This document shows, one piece after another, positions 27,412 through 36,645 of a stretch of DNA of 64,000 nucleotides. Position 1 is the first letter of the stretch; every line of letters starts with the position of its first letter. A program made the translations under genes and the position numbers. Source of the DNA: WTFY01 sp964614915 (GTDB lineage: Bacteria > Pseudomonadota > Gammaproteobacteria > UBA4575); contig CAZTNC010000011.1 of the NCBI GenBank assembly GCA_964614915.1, forward strand, positions 1 through 64,000, given 5' to 3'. Below the pieces are notes generated by a model. That model had not been told where the DNA came from and did no database searches. It saw only the letters and a list, made by a program, of their open reading frames with translations.

Positions 27412-27594
27412 TTATTCTTTCGGCGGGGCTTTCTCGGCCTTGGGCTCTTCGGGCTCGCTGTCGTCTTTGACGGATTTCTTGAAGTTCTTGACCGCGCTGC
27501 CGATGTCCCCGCCAATGTTGCGCAATTTTTTCGTGCCGAATATCAGCACGATGATCAACAGTACGATCAGTAACTGCCAGGGGCTGATTCCCAT
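27412..27594 (-). CDS. tatA: Sec-independent protein translocase TatA
   Basis: TatA of 60 residues: one membrane helix (WQLLIVLLIIVLIFGTKKL), the FGTKKLRNIG.D.G hinge, an amphipathic helix and a charged tail. It forms the size-variable pore of the Tat pathway. It lies downstream of hisE in one transcription direction, an order known from other gammaproteobacteria. Confidence 0.92.
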   Translation of the reverse strand: MGISPWQLLIVLLIIVLIFGTKKLRNIGGDIGSAVKNFKKSVKDDSEPEEPKAEKAPPKE

Positions 27595-27631
27595 AACGTG
27601 TACTCCGGTTCGCTCAAATAAATGTCCGGGC

Positions 27632-27958
27632 TCAACGTGAGCGCTCGCGTTGCGCCTTCTCTACAAGTCCCGAGGTCCCGAACCTGCGCTCGAGCTCGTC
27701 CAGCACCGCACCGGGATCCAGGTCCCGAAAGGCCAGCAGCACCAGGCAGTGAAACCATAAATCGGCCACTTCATGGACCAGGTGCTCAGGATCTCCGCCT
27801 GCGGCCTCCGCGGTCTCCTGAGCTTCCTCGCGGATCTTGGCGAGTATCGCCTCGAGTCCGCCCTCATACAATCGAGCCACGTAGGAGTCCTCGGGTGAGG
27901 CCTGCTTGCGAGCCTCAAGGGTCTCGGCAAGTTGGTGCAGGGTATCGTCGGTGCTCAT
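27632..27958 (-). CDS. hisE: Phosphoribosyl-ATP pyrophosphatase
   Basis: HisE of 108 residues hydrolyses PR-ATP to PR-AMP in histidine synthesis. The MazG-like all-alpha fold shows KIREEAQETAEAA with the metal-binding Glu residues and HEVADLWFHCLVLL with the partner Glu/Asp. In many relatives hisI (PR-AMP cyclohydrolase) lies between hisF and hisE or is fused to hisE; it is absent here and must be elsewhere if the pathway is complete. Confidence 0.93.
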   Translation of the reverse strand: MSTDDTLHQLAETLEARKQASPEDSYVARLYEGGLEAILAKIREEAQETAEAAGGDPEHLVHEVADLWFHCLVLLAFRDLDPGAVLDELERRFGTSGLVEKAQRERSR

Positions 27959-28041
27959 CTTGTGTTCGCCAGGCTGCGACCCTCTACAGTACCACAGGCC
28001 CGGCCTGCGCCTCTATTATAGCGCCTTTGGGAAAACCCCGT

Positions 28042-28815
28042 TCAGGGGCGCACGACGATGCCTTTCGAGGCCATGTAGGCCTTGGCCTCGCCGATCGTGT
28101 ATTCCGCAAAATGAAAGATGCTTGCCGCGAGCACCGCATCGGCACACCCCTCGGTGACCCCCTCGGCAAGATGCTCCAGTGTGCCGACTCCGCCGGAGGC
28201 GATCACCGGAATCCCCACGGCCTCGCTCACGGCCCGGGTGAGTTCGAGGTCAAACCCTGCCTTGGTGCCGTCGCGGTCCATGCTGGTCAGCAGGATCTCG
28301 CCGGCCCCGAGGTCTTCCATCTTCCTGGCCCAGCCGATCGCCTCGATGCCGGTCGGCTTTCGCCCGCCGTGAGTGAACAGCTCCCAGCGAAGCGCCTCGG
28401 CCTCGCCGCTCACGCGCTTGGCATCGATCGCGACCACGATGCACTGCGAGCCGGTCTTGTCACTGGCCTCGGCAACGAACTCGGGGTTGAACACCGCCGC
28501 GGTGTTGATGGCGACCTTGTCGGCCCCGGCATTGAGCAGGGTGCGGATGTCCCCGAGCTTGCGGATACCCCCGCCCACGGTCAGCGGGATGAACACCTGG
28601 GCGGCCACCTGCTCGACCACGTGCACCATGGTGTCGCGCTCATCCGAACTTGCGGTGATGTCAAGGAAGGTGATCTCGTCGGCGCCCTCCGCATCGTAGC
28701 GCCGGGCCACCTCGACGGGGTCCCCGGCATCGCGGATGTCGACGAACTGCACGCCCTTAACCACGCGACCGGCATCAACGTCCAGGCAGGGGATGATGCG
28801 TTTGGCGAGCGACAT
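28042..28815 (-). CDS. hisF: Imidazole glycerol phosphate synthase cyclase subunit
   Basis: HisF of 257 residues is the TIM-barrel cyclase subunit that uses ammonia from HisH. IIPCLDVDAGRVVKGV at the start carries a catalytic Asp, LTVGGGIR and VIASGGVG are the phosphate-binding loops, and LLTSMDRDGTK carries the second Asp. No Shine-Dalgarno sequence is evident just before the start, and an AT-rich stretch precedes the ATG. Confidence 0.95.
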   Translation of the reverse strand: MSLAKRIIPCLDVDAGRVVKGVQFVDIRDAGDPVEVARRYDAEGADEITFLDITASSDERDTMVHVVEQVAAQVFIPLTVGGGIRKLGDIRTLLNAGADKVAINTAAVFNPEFVAEASDKTGSQCIVVAIDAKRVSGEAEALRWELFTHGGRKPTGIEAIGWARKMEDLGAGEILLTSMDRDGTKAGFDLELTRAVSEAVGIPVIASGGVGTLEHLAEGVTEGCADAVLAASIFHFAEYTIGEAKAYMASKGIVVRP

Positions 28816-28861
28816 AATATTTAAGGAGTGTGTTGTGCGGGGTTTGGGGTCCGTGCTGGGG

Positions 28862-28878
28862 CCCGGTGATTCACCGGG
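28862..28878. other. Perfect hairpin in the hisA-hisF gap
   Basis: CCCGGTG and CACCGGG pair over a three-base loop in the 87-bp gap between hisA and hisF. There is no T run. It may mark an RNA-processing or stability element inside the his operon transcript, or be chance. Confidence 0.4.
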
Positions 28879-28902
28879 TGTTAAGCCCGCAGGCGTATCC
28901 GG

Positions 28903-29640
28903 CTAGGGTTGGGCCTCATCGGCCAAGGCCTGGGCATGCGCGAGCTCGATCGTGCCCTCATACAGGGCGCGCCCGACGATCACCCCAACGATGCCTTCCT
29001 CGTCGGACTCGCACAGGCGCTTGATGTCCGCCTCGTCGGTCACCCCGCCGGAGGCGATTACGGGAATGTGGATGTTGCTCGCGAGCTCCACCGTGGACTC
29101 GATGTTCATGCCCTGCATCATGCCGTCGCGGCTGATGTCGGTGAACACGATGGCGGCCACTCCGTCGGCCTCGAAATGCTGTGCCATGTCGATGGCATCG
29201 TGGTTCGAGAGTTTCGACCAGCCGTCGATCGCGACCTTGCCGTCTCTTGCATCCAGACCGACGATGATGTGGCCGGGAAACTCCAGGCACAGGTCGTTGA
29301 CGAAGTGCGGGGCACTGACTGCGCGCGTGCCGATGATGACGTACTGCACGCCGATGTCCAGATATGCCTGTACGGTGTCCTCATCGCGGATGCCGCCGCC
29401 TGCTTGAATCGGAATGTCAGGATGTTTCTCGGCAATCGCCTGGATGATGGAGGCATTGCGGGGCGCACCTGCAGACGCACCGTCGAGGTCGACGATGTGC
29501 AGTCGCCTTGCACCTTCCTCGACCCAGCGATCCGCTATCGCCACCGGGTCATCGGAGAACACGGTGACATCATCCATGGCGCCTTGGCGAAGGCGCACGC
29601 ACTTGCCGTCCTTGAGATCGATTGCAGGGATGACCATCAT
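28903..29640 (-). CDS. hisA: Phosphoribosylformimino-5-aminoimidazole carboxamide ribotide isomerase
   Basis: HisA of 245 residues, a TIM barrel related to HisF. VIPAIDLKDGKCVRL near the start and FTDISRDGMMQG in the second half carry the two catalytic Asp residues; QAGGGIR and VIASGGVT are the phosphate loops. It isomerises ProFAR to PRFAR. It lies 12 nt behind hisH in one operon. Confidence 0.95.
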   Translation of the reverse strand: MMVIPAIDLKDGKCVRLRQGAMDDVTVFSDDPVAIADRWVEEGARRLHIVDLDGASAGAPRNASIIQAIAEKHPDIPIQAGGGIRDEDTVQAYLDIGVQYVIIGTRAVSAPHFVNDLCLEFPGHIIVGLDARDGKVAIDGWSKLSNHDAIDMAQHFEADGVAAIVFTDISRDGMMQGMNIESTVELASNIHIPVIASGGVTDEADIKRLCESDEEGIVGVIVGRALYEGTIELAHAQALADEAQP

Positions 29641-29652
29641 CGCGAAAATCTC

Positions 29653-30312
29653 TCAGTGGCAGCCAGACTCCCCGTCCCAGCGCATGAAGTTCGATAGCAG
29701 GCGAAGGCCTGCGCTGGCACTTTTCTCCGGATGGCACTGCATGGCGAAAACGTTGTCCTTGGCGATCGCTGAGGTAAACGGCAGACCGTAGTCGGTGGTG
29801 CCGGCAACGAGTGCAGGATCCTCGCAGGCGACGAAATAGCTGTGCACGAAATAGAAATAACTGTTGGGTGCGATGCCTTCCCAGAGCGGGTGGGGCTGGT
29901 CCTGGTGTACGGCGTTCCAGCCCATGTGCGGGACCTTGTAGTGGCCCGCACCTGCGCCCACGGAAACATGATCACCGAAATACTTCACGCTGCCTTCATA
30001 CAATGCCAGGCATCCGGTGCCCTGGTTTTCCTCGCTGTCTCGCATCAGCACCTGCATGCCCATGCAGATGCCGAGAAACGGCTTGTTGCGCGCAGCAGAG
30101 AGCACAACCTCCTCCAGCCCATGCACCTTTAACGCCTGCATGCAGTCCTGGGCTGCCCCCTGGCCGGGAAACACGGCCCGGTCGCAGGTATCGATCACCT
30201 CGGGGTTCGAGGTCGTGAATACGCGGTCGGTCGGGCCGGCCACGTGCTCTAGCGCCTTGACCACAGAATAGAGATTTCCGATACCGTAATCAATGATCGC
30301 GATCTGCTGCAT
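29653..30312 (-). CDS. hisH: Imidazole glycerol phosphate synthase glutaminase subunit
   Basis: HisH of 219 residues is a class I glutamine amidotransferase. PFLGICMGMQ contains the nucleophilic Cys, and MQCHPEKS the His and Glu of the triad; FPGQGAAQDCM forms the oxyanion region. It supplies ammonia to HisF. Confidence 0.95.
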   Translation of the reverse strand: MQQIAIIDYGIGNLYSVVKALEHVAGPTDRVFTTSNPEVIDTCDRAVFPGQGAAQDCMQALKVHGLEEVVLSAARNKPFLGICMGMQVLMRDSEENQGTGCLALYEGSVKYFGDHVSVGAGAGHYKVPHMGWNAVHQDQPHPLWEGIAPNSYFYFVHSYFVACEDPALVAGTTDYGLPFTSAIAKDNVFAMQCHPEKSASAGLRLLSNFMRWDGESGCH

Positions 30313-30347
30313 CTTCGTTTTCGGGGCTCATGCGAAAGCCCGCACAC

Positions 30348-30941
30348 TCACAGGCTGCCCTTGGTGGACGGAATCTCCCCCTCCAGACGATCATCCAGAC
30401 TTGTGGCCATGCGAAGCGCACGCCCGAAGGCCTTGAAAACGGTCTCTGCGATGTGGTGGGAGTTGTCCCCCGAGATGTTGTCGACGTGCAGGGTGACCCC
30501 GGCATGGTTGACGAAGCCCTGGAAGAACTCGTGCGTGAGGTCGACATCAAAGTCGCCGACCCGCGCACGCGGAAAGCTGACGCGAAACTCCAGACCCGGT
30601 CGCCCGGAAAAATCCACCACGACTCTTGAGAGCGCCTCATCGAGCGGTACGTAGGCATGCCCGTAGCGCTTGATGCCCTGCTTGTCACCGATCGCCTTGG
30701 CGAAGGCCTGGCCGAGCACGATGCCGACATCCTCCACGGTGTGGTGCGCATCGATCTCTAGATCTCCCTTGGCCTGAATGTCGAGATCCAGCATGCCGTG
30801 GCGGGCCACCTGGTCGAGCATGTGCTCGAAAAACGGCAGGCCTGTCTCCAGTTTGGATTGGCCGCGCCCGTCGAGATCCAGGCAGACCTTGATTTGTGTC
30901 TCGCGGGTATTGCGTTCGACACTGGCGGATCGCGTGCTCAC
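30348..30941 (-). CDS. hisB: Imidazoleglycerol-phosphate dehydratase
   Basis: The protein is 197 residues, the monofunctional form without a phosphatase domain. Metal-binding motifs are FFEHMLDQ, DAHHTVED, HEFFQGF and DNSHHIAE. It dehydrates IGP to imidazole-acetol phosphate. It is the first his gene of this stretch in transcription order; dtd and pip lie upstream in the same direction. Confidence 0.95.
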   Translation of the reverse strand: MSTRSASVERNTRETQIKVCLDLDGRGQSKLETGLPFFEHMLDQVARHGMLDLDIQAKGDLEIDAHHTVEDVGIVLGQAFAKAIGDKQGIKRYGHAYVPLDEALSRVVVDFSGRPGLEFRVSFPRARVGDFDVDLTHEFFQGFVNHAGVTLHVDNISGDNSHHIAETVFKAFGRALRMATSLDDRLEGEIPSTKGSL

Positions 30942-30993
30942 GGTGGAAGGTCCAGGAGAGGGTTCAGAGAAAAGTGTTGTGTATTGTCAGCAA

Positions 30994-31431
30994 TTATACT
31001 TCGAGCCAGAACGTCACCGGCCCGTCGTTGACCGAGTGCACCTGCATGCAGGCACCGAATATACCGGTTTGCACTTTAGCACAGTTTTTCCGCAGGTTGT
31101 CTGAAAAACGATCAAACAGCTCGGCGGCGCGCGAAGGCTCCGCGGCTTTCGAAAAGCTCGCACGCAGGCCCTTGCGGGTGTCGGCAGCGAGCGTGAACTG
31201 GGGCACGAGCAGCACCTCGCCTTGCACATCCAGGACGCTTTGGTTCATGCGGCCGGTACCGTCATCGAACAGGCGGTAGGCGAGGACTTTCTGCGCCATG
31301 CGAGAAAGGGTCTGCGCATCATCGTGCTGTTGCAGGGCCGCATAGACCAGCAGGCCTGGACCGATACTCGCCACGGTGTTCTCCTCGACGACAACGCTTG
31401 CGTTTTGAACCCGTTGCAGCAGTGCGATCAT
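30994..31431 (-). CDS. dtd: D-aminoacyl-tRNA deacylase
   Basis: The 145-residue protein removes D-amino acids from mischarged tRNA. MIALLQRVQNASVVV is the usual beginning, QFTLAADTRKG is the conserved Ser/Thr loop and VHSVNDGPVTFWLEV ends in the Gly-Pro-Val-Thr loop of the family. Length is typical. Confidence 0.95.
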   Translation of the reverse strand: MIALLQRVQNASVVVEENTVASIGPGLLVYAALQQHDDAQTLSRMAQKVLAYRLFDDGTGRMNQSVLDVQGEVLLVPQFTLAADTRKGLRASFSKAAEPSRAAELFDRFSDNLRKNCAKVQTGIFGACMQVHSVNDGPVTFWLEV

Positions 31432-31480
31432 TTGGGAATCGAGTTAGGAGTGGTGCGCATGAATTTAACGGCCGTGTGGT

Positions 31481-32431
31481 TCAAGTCTTCGTGAGCTTTT
31501 GCACGGCACGCACCAGCGCATCGACGATTTCGGGCTCGGCGGCCGAATGGCCCGAGGTGGGACAGACCACAAACTCGGCCTCGGGCCAGGCCCGGTGCAG
31601 TGCCCAGGCCTGCTCGATCGGACACACCACGTCATAACGCCCGTGCACGATGACCCCGGGGATGTCCCTGAGCCTGTGGGCATCCTCAATCAGCTGGTTG
31701 TCTCGCAGGAAGGAGTCGTGCATGAAGTAATGGCATTCGATCCGGGCCAGGCTCAGGGCCGTGGCCTCATCCGAGAAATGCTCGATTACCGAGTCCTTGG
31801 GTTTGAGGTTCGAGGTGCTGCCTTCCCACAGCGACCAGGCGCGTGCCGCCTCACTTCGAACGGCCGGGTCCTCGGAGGTAAGGCGCCGGTAGTAGGCACC
31901 CACCATGTCGCCTCGTTCATCCTCAGGGATGACCTTGACATATTGCTGCCACAACTCGGGATGGATGCGCCCGGCCCCGTCCTGGTAGAACCACTGGATG
32001 TCCTGCCTGCGGCACAGGAAGATGCCGCGCAGCACGAGCCCCGTGACACGCTCAGAGTGAGCCTGCGCATACGCGAGGCCCAGTGTGGACCCCCAGGAGC
32101 CGCCGAAGACGAGCCAGGATTCAATGCCGAGGTGTTCGCGAATGCGTTCGATATCGTCCACCAAGTTTTGCGTTGTATTTTCCTGCAACTCTGCATGTGG
32201 AACTGAGCGCCCGCAACCGCGCTGGTCGAACAGGATGATTCGACAACGTTCGGGATCGAAGAATCTTCGGTGAAAGGGCTCGCAAGCCGCACCTGGACCC
32301 CCGTGCAGGAAAACCACGGGCACGCCTTCAGGATTGCCGCACTCCTCAACTGTGAGGATGTGCAGATTGGAAACCTCGAGCTTGAATTCCTTGTACGGTT
32401 CGATCGCTGGATACAGTGACAACAATTTCAT
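31481..32431 (-). CDS. pip: Prolyl aminopeptidase (proline iminopeptidase)
   Basis: This alpha/beta hydrolase releases N-terminal proline. From the ATG at 32431 (MKLLSLYPAIEPY) it is 316 residues; an open frame continues 31 codons upstream without conservation. HGGPG forms the oxyanion hole, DQRGCGRS is the family signature, GGSWGSTL carries the catalytic Ser, and GRYDVVCP and SGHSA give Asp and His. Confidence 0.92.
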   Translation of the reverse strand: MKLLSLYPAIEPYKEFKLEVSNLHILTVEECGNPEGVPVVFLHGGPGAACEPFHRRFFDPERCRIILFDQRGCGRSVPHAELQENTTQNLVDDIERIREHLGIESWLVFGGSWGSTLGLAYAQAHSERVTGLVLRGIFLCRRQDIQWFYQDGAGRIHPELWQQYVKVIPEDERGDMVGAYYRRLTSEDPAVRSEAARAWSLWEGSTSNLKPKDSVIEHFSDEATALSLARIECHYFMHDSFLRDNQLIEDAHRLRDIPGVIVHGRYDVVCPIEQAWALHRAWPEAEFVVCPTSGHSAAEPEIVDALVRAVQKLTKT

Positions 32432-33056
32432 TGTGGGTTCTGTAATATAAAAACGGGTGCCCGGCTCATCATATAAATGCAAGCTTGGAAAACGCATTAT
32501 AAATATGGGCCAGTGATGCGACATCCAAGCTCATCAAAGACATTTAGCCCATTGGAATTATGGGCACGTTCAGTGGAATTTGGCTGGGCCTATCGAAGAC
32601 ATAGCTTCGACTAATACATGAAGTGGTTCGGGCCTTGATCTCAAGGTATCTGTCCGCTGAGTGTCTTTTTGATTTGAATCATTTCCTGAGGAATTCGCTG
32701 ATTTGACCCATATCGCATCGAGCACCTGTAATTACTGTCCAAATATAGCGCTCAGACACCAATTGCCGCAGCCAAAAGAGGAATCCATAAGAGTGTGATA
32801 TACTGCGGGCGCAAAGAGCAAGCCAGACTACATCTTCTATACCTTTCAAACTGCCCGCATTACGCTATATAAGCCGTTTATTACAGGAATATTTCTGTAA
32901 AAAAGTGGTTGCAGTATGTCTGGAGACGATGTAGATTTGGCATAAAATCATACAGGCACTCTCACCGCTCGGGGAAGCACGGGCGATTGGGCGTGTGGTA
33001 TTACAATCGTTAGGTTAGGCAATAGGCCTATTAATCAAGTAAGGGAGCTTCGAAAG
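32432..33056. other. Long non-coding stretch between divergent genes
   Basis: No convincing gene is present in these 625 bases. Base composition is visibly more AT-rich than in the flanking core genes. It must hold the promoters of pip (minus) and of the lipoprotein reading frame (plus). A palindrome AATAGGCCTATT lies near the right end, and AAGGGAG is placed before the ATG at 33057. Confidence 0.6.
33021..33032. promoter_or_regulatory. Perfect 12-bp palindrome upstream of the lipoprotein frame
   Basis: AATAGGCCTATT is a perfect palindrome 25 bp before the start codon at 33057. It could be an operator, but no known regulator motif is matched with confidence. Confidence 0.3.
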
Positions 33057-34562
33057 ATGTCTACACTTTCTAACAAATTGGTGGCTGCGTGTATGGTCAC
33101 CGCAATCTCCATGGTGATGTATGGCTGCGGTGGCGGTGGCGGCAGCAGCAGCGACGACGAAATGACGATGATGCCACCTCCAACTACGCCTGAGCCTCCA
33201 ACCTGTGCCGAGGGCGAGGTTTTACAGGATGGTGCTTGTGTCACAGCACCACCTACAGCCGAAGAATTAACCAAGAGAGCTGACACAAAGAGAAAGGCCA
33301 TCGCGGCTGAAGCAGCGCAAACGACTGACGCTGGACTTGGTGGCAGCAATGCTGATGGTACTGCAGTTGATACCTACTCCATGACTATCAAGCGCGGCCG
33401 TGATGGTACGACTGTCGAAATCGCGGACACCGCGCAAGCGGGCGATGACGATCCCAAGTTTGCGCAGGCCATGGACTTGGGTGGTGGCACCACCATGCAC
33501 GTCCGCACCATGGAGGCTGACTCGGACGGTGATGTGGTCTCGGAAGTCGTGATGGTCAGCACCGACATTGAGGCTCCAAAAGCTGTGCCGTTTGCGATGT
33601 GGGAAGCCATGGACGGAACGACACCCCAGGCGCTTAACGTAGCGAGTGATACTGGTGTAGCGGCGGTTTCTCCTGCCACTGACGTGCTCTGAGTATTGCT
33701 GAGGACACCACCCTTACCGGGGATGCGAATGCGAACCTGATGTTCTCACGCTCTACCACCGATGGAGCACTCAACTATGCCGTTGATGATGCTACGACCA
33801 GAGGTGTTGATGAGGGGCTTCATGATGGTACCTATAACGGGGCCGAGGGCACCTACAGGTGTACCGGGACTACTGTTTGTACCGTCACGTTCAACGACAA
33901 GGGCGCGGTTACTGGAAATACCGGAGGATGGGTCTTTGTTCCCGACGAGGGTGCAACATCCGACCAGCCGGATTACGACTACCTGCGCTACGGCTTCTGG
34001 CTCAAGAGGACAACCGACAGTGATGGCGTGCTCACTTATAACGAGGTCGAGACCTTTGCCGGTTCCTCTAATAGCAGCCTCAGGTAGTACTGCTTCTGTC
34101 AGGGGTACCGCAACCTATTCGGGTAATGCTCTAGGTGTATATGTACATAGCGTGCGCAACTCGGACGGCACCGAAGCATCAGCCACTTCCGGTCACTTCA
34201 CTGCAGATGTAGCGTTGACTGCCTATTTTACGCAGACAACCGCTGATGATGAAGGAGGCGCGGACCAGATTGCTCCTGCATTGCTGAATACCATCTCTGG
34301 CACCATCGACAACTTCATGTTGTCGGGCAGTGAGGGACCTGGCTGGTCGGTATCTTTAGAAAAGAGTGCTGCCTCTACTGATGGTACTGCATCTGGTATG
34401 ACCAAGGGCGGTGGAGACATGGGTACCTACTCGGCCACCTTCCATGGTCCGACAGGTGATGATGGCACCACACAGCCCCATTCCGTTGTCGGTGAATTCA
34501 ATGCCAACTTTAGCAATGGCTCTGTAGCCGGTGGCTTCGGGGCAAGAAAAAACGCTGAGTAA
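33057..34562 (+). pseudogene. TbpB-like surface lipoprotein with two compensating frameshifts
   Basis: The gene begins with a lipoprotein signal (MVTAISMVMYGC) and a Gly/Ser tract, and the first frame stops at 33692 after 211 codons. Reading continues one frame over from about 33683 (ALSIAEDTTLTGD, then YLRYGFWLKRTTD) to a stop at 34087. The original frame resumes near 34062 (STASVRGTATYSG to GGFGARKNAE). The joined product of about 500 residues aligns with the intact protein at 43.3-45.0 kb: DYL.FG[YF]WL, GTATY.G, ISG..DNF and VVGEF.A.FS.G.V.G.FGA. The C-terminal part is a transferrin-binding-protein-like barrel. Its neighbour is a SLAM translocon, which moves such lipoproteins to the surface. 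It may be a decayed gene, a phase variant or carry sequencing errors. Confidence 0.78.
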
Positions 34563-34603
34563 TCGTTTGAAGATAGACTGACTTCTTACTCAAGCTTCCA
34601 GAC

Positions 34604-34637
34604 GAGGGTGGCAGATAATCTGCCACCCTCTTTTTTT
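34604..34637 (+). terminator. Rho-independent terminator
   Basis: A perfect 12-bp stem (GAGGGTGGCAGA with TCTGCCACCCTC) with a TAA loop is followed directly by seven T. It lies 42 bp after the stop of the frameshifted lipoprotein gene and is the clearest intrinsic terminator in the window. Confidence 0.95.
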
Positions 34638-35097
34638 GTCTATCATGAAATTGGCACCTTGCTGAATGACCTGCCGAAGCAGGCGAGACAAACGAGGATA
34701 TCCAGAAGCGAATTTCAATGGCTTCTTGCATATTCTAATGGTTAGTGATCCGGGTTCCCCTGATCAGGTTACACAGCAAGCAACTTCTCCACCCTCTTAG
34801 GTCCCCGAACTTTGGATCCTCAGACGTGCTCACCACTTAAAATTCTGAATTCCGCTCACAATAAGTTCTGTCCAAACCTCGTTTAATCTGTATCATCCTG
34901 CAAACGGATTCCCCACGGGTGCGTAGCTTACAGAAGACCAATGCTGTACAGTTCGCTCCTTGAATGTCGAAGGGATTCGACTGCATGCTACGAACACAAT
35001 TAAAGATGCAGACCGGGTAGCTTGGTTAAAGTGCGCTTGGACAGGATATGACATGAGTCTTGGTTACTCTAACTTCGTTACACTAGCCCCATAACCC
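34638..35097. other. Non-coding stretch upstream of the SLAM gene
   Basis: I see no gene in these 460 bases. The composition is AT-rich. It should contain the promoter of the SLAM gene; no well-spaced sigma-70 boxes stand out. Confidence 0.5.
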
Positions 35098-36462
35098 ATG
35101 ACAAAAATACAGATAAACAAGGCCCTTGCATTCGTAACTCTGCTATTCCTGTTGGCTACAGGTGCAGTACTTGCTAGCAATGAAGATCTGCAGCCATCAT
35201 CTGCTCCGGATGAAAGCGAGGCACGTGCACTGCTCAACAGCGGGCAATTCGAGGAAGCCCTGACCATCTTGCGTCCCTTGACCAAGGCACATCCCGGGCA
35301 TACCAACGTTCACTTCCTGATGGCCCTGGCTGCAATCGAGAGTTCTCGTCTTGAAGCCTCGAAGGAGGAGCGGGAAGCCCTGCTGGACGAAGCCATTGCC
35401 GCCCTGCATGTCATTTTGATCAACCATCCCGGTCTTGTGCGTGTGCGACTCGAGCTCGCCCGGGCATTTTTCTACAAGGAAGAGGATACCTTGGCGCGCC
35501 AGCACTTTGAGTATGTGCTTGCCGGAAATCCACCAGTCCCCGTGGTAGACAATGTCCAGCGTTTTCTCCGCGAGATCCGGGCCCGGAAGCGCTGGTCGGT
35601 GTACCTCGGCAGCACCCTGAAACCCAGCGACAACCTTGGCCGAAACTCGGAGACGGAGATCATCAACATTTTCGGCCTGCCCTTTCGCCGCGATACGGTC
35701 GAAGATAAAAAATCCGGGGTTGGCCTTTCGGTATGGGCTGGCGGAGGGTACTGGCATCCCCTGGGCGAGCGCCTGCGCCTTCGCTTCGGCAGCGACTTCG
35801 CCCGTGAGGAATACCCCGGGAAGGAGTTTGACCTGTCCTTCCTTGGAGCGCATGTCGGTCCGCAGTGGCTTCTTGATGAAAACACCAGTGTCAGCCTGCT
35901 CATCGATTCGCGCCAGCAGTGGCGCATCACCTCGCCCTACTATTTTGACTTCGGGGTACGCTCGGAGATCAAGCACAGGCTGACCCGGAGCATCTGGCTG
36001 AACGGGCAGGCCACCTGGCATGACCGAGAGTACAGGAAGCTCGACTACCTGGATGGCTCGGCACTGACTCTCTCGGTGAAGGGTGCCTGGGTAATCAGGC
36101 CCACAGTGCGCCTTGAGGGCGCCTTGGGCTATGCCGATGACCACACGAAGTCCAAGACCTGGCGCAATGACACCCGCTGGGGCCGTATCGGCGCCTCCGT
36201 CATCCTGCCACGCGGCTACACCGTGGGAGGCAGCACTGAGTTCAGGAGAACCCGCTACGAGGGCAACTGGTTTCCCTTCACCAGCGGGGAACCACGCAAG
36301 GACCGCACCAAGATTTATCGCACCACCGTATTCAACCGTGGCTTCACACTGTACGGATTCAGTCCTCAGCTTGCGATAACCCACGAGGAAAAGAACACCA
36401 ACTCGCAGGTGTACGGTTACGACAGTACCAGCGGCGAAATCCGTTTCGTGCGTCAGTTCTGA
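35098..36462 (+). CDS. Surface lipoprotein assembly modifier (SLAM, DUF560)
   Basis: The 454-residue protein has a signal peptide (about 1-27, cut near VLASNE), a TPR-like helical region (~38-155: ARALLNSGQFEEALTILRPL and RVRLELARAFFYKEEDTLARQHFEYVL) and a C-terminal outer-membrane barrel (~165-454) ending FVRQF. The helical region followed by the PPVPVVDNVQRFL link to the barrel is typical of SLAM proteins, which move TbpB, LbpB and similar lipoproteins across the outer membrane in Neisseria and other Proteobacteria. The frameshifted TbpB-like gene next door is the expected client; other candidates are at 23.1, 42.0 and 43.3 kb. Confidence 0.88.
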   Translation: MTKIQINKALAFVTLLFLLATGAVLASNEDLQPSSAPDESEARALLNSGQFEEALTILRPLTKAHPGHTNVHFLMALAAIESSRLEASKEEREALLDEAIAALHVILINHPGLVRVRLELARAFFYKEEDTLARQHFEYVLAGNPPVPVVDNVQRFLREIRARKRWSVYLGSTLKPSDNLGRNSETEIINIFGLPFRRDTVEDKKSGVGLSVWAGGGYWHPLGERLRLRFGSDFAREEYPGKEFDLSFLGAHVGPQWLLDENTSVSLLIDSRQQWRITSPYYFDFGVRSEIKHRLTRSIWLNGQATWHDREYRKLDYLDGSALTLSVKGAWVIRPTVRLEGALGYADDHTKSKTWRNDTRWGRIGASVILPRGYTVGGSTEFRRTRYEGNWFPFTSGEPRKDRTKIYRTTVFNRGFTLYGFSPQLAITHEEKNTNSQVYGYDSTSGEIRFVRQF

Positions 36463-36532
36463 ACCCCCGGTACCTGTTCGCCTTTTCAGGCCTGGGTGTG
36501 CCTTACCTCTGTAGGCCAAGCTGAGCCGCAAG

Positions 36533-36556
36533 CGGTCCTGCTTTCCTTCAGGACCG
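36533..36556. terminator. Hairpin between the convergent SLAM and methyltransferase genes
   Basis: CGGTCCTG pairs perfectly with CAGGACCG over an eight-base pyrimidine-rich loop. There is no T run, so termination would need other factors; the position between convergent genes is the main argument. Confidence 0.4.
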
Positions 36557-36645
36557 GGCAGACCCGCAGCACTTCGTCTTTCAAGACCTGTATTGCTGCC
36601 CGTGGTTCCCGGGCACCCGGCCAATCAAATAGTCAGCAACGCAGG

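Noticed and set aside
33011..33020. GTTAGGTTAGGC, also found at 43218, resembling an integron attC core
   Set aside because: No matching RYYYAAC half-site lies at the proper distance, no integrase gene is seen, and the genes around are not cassette-like.
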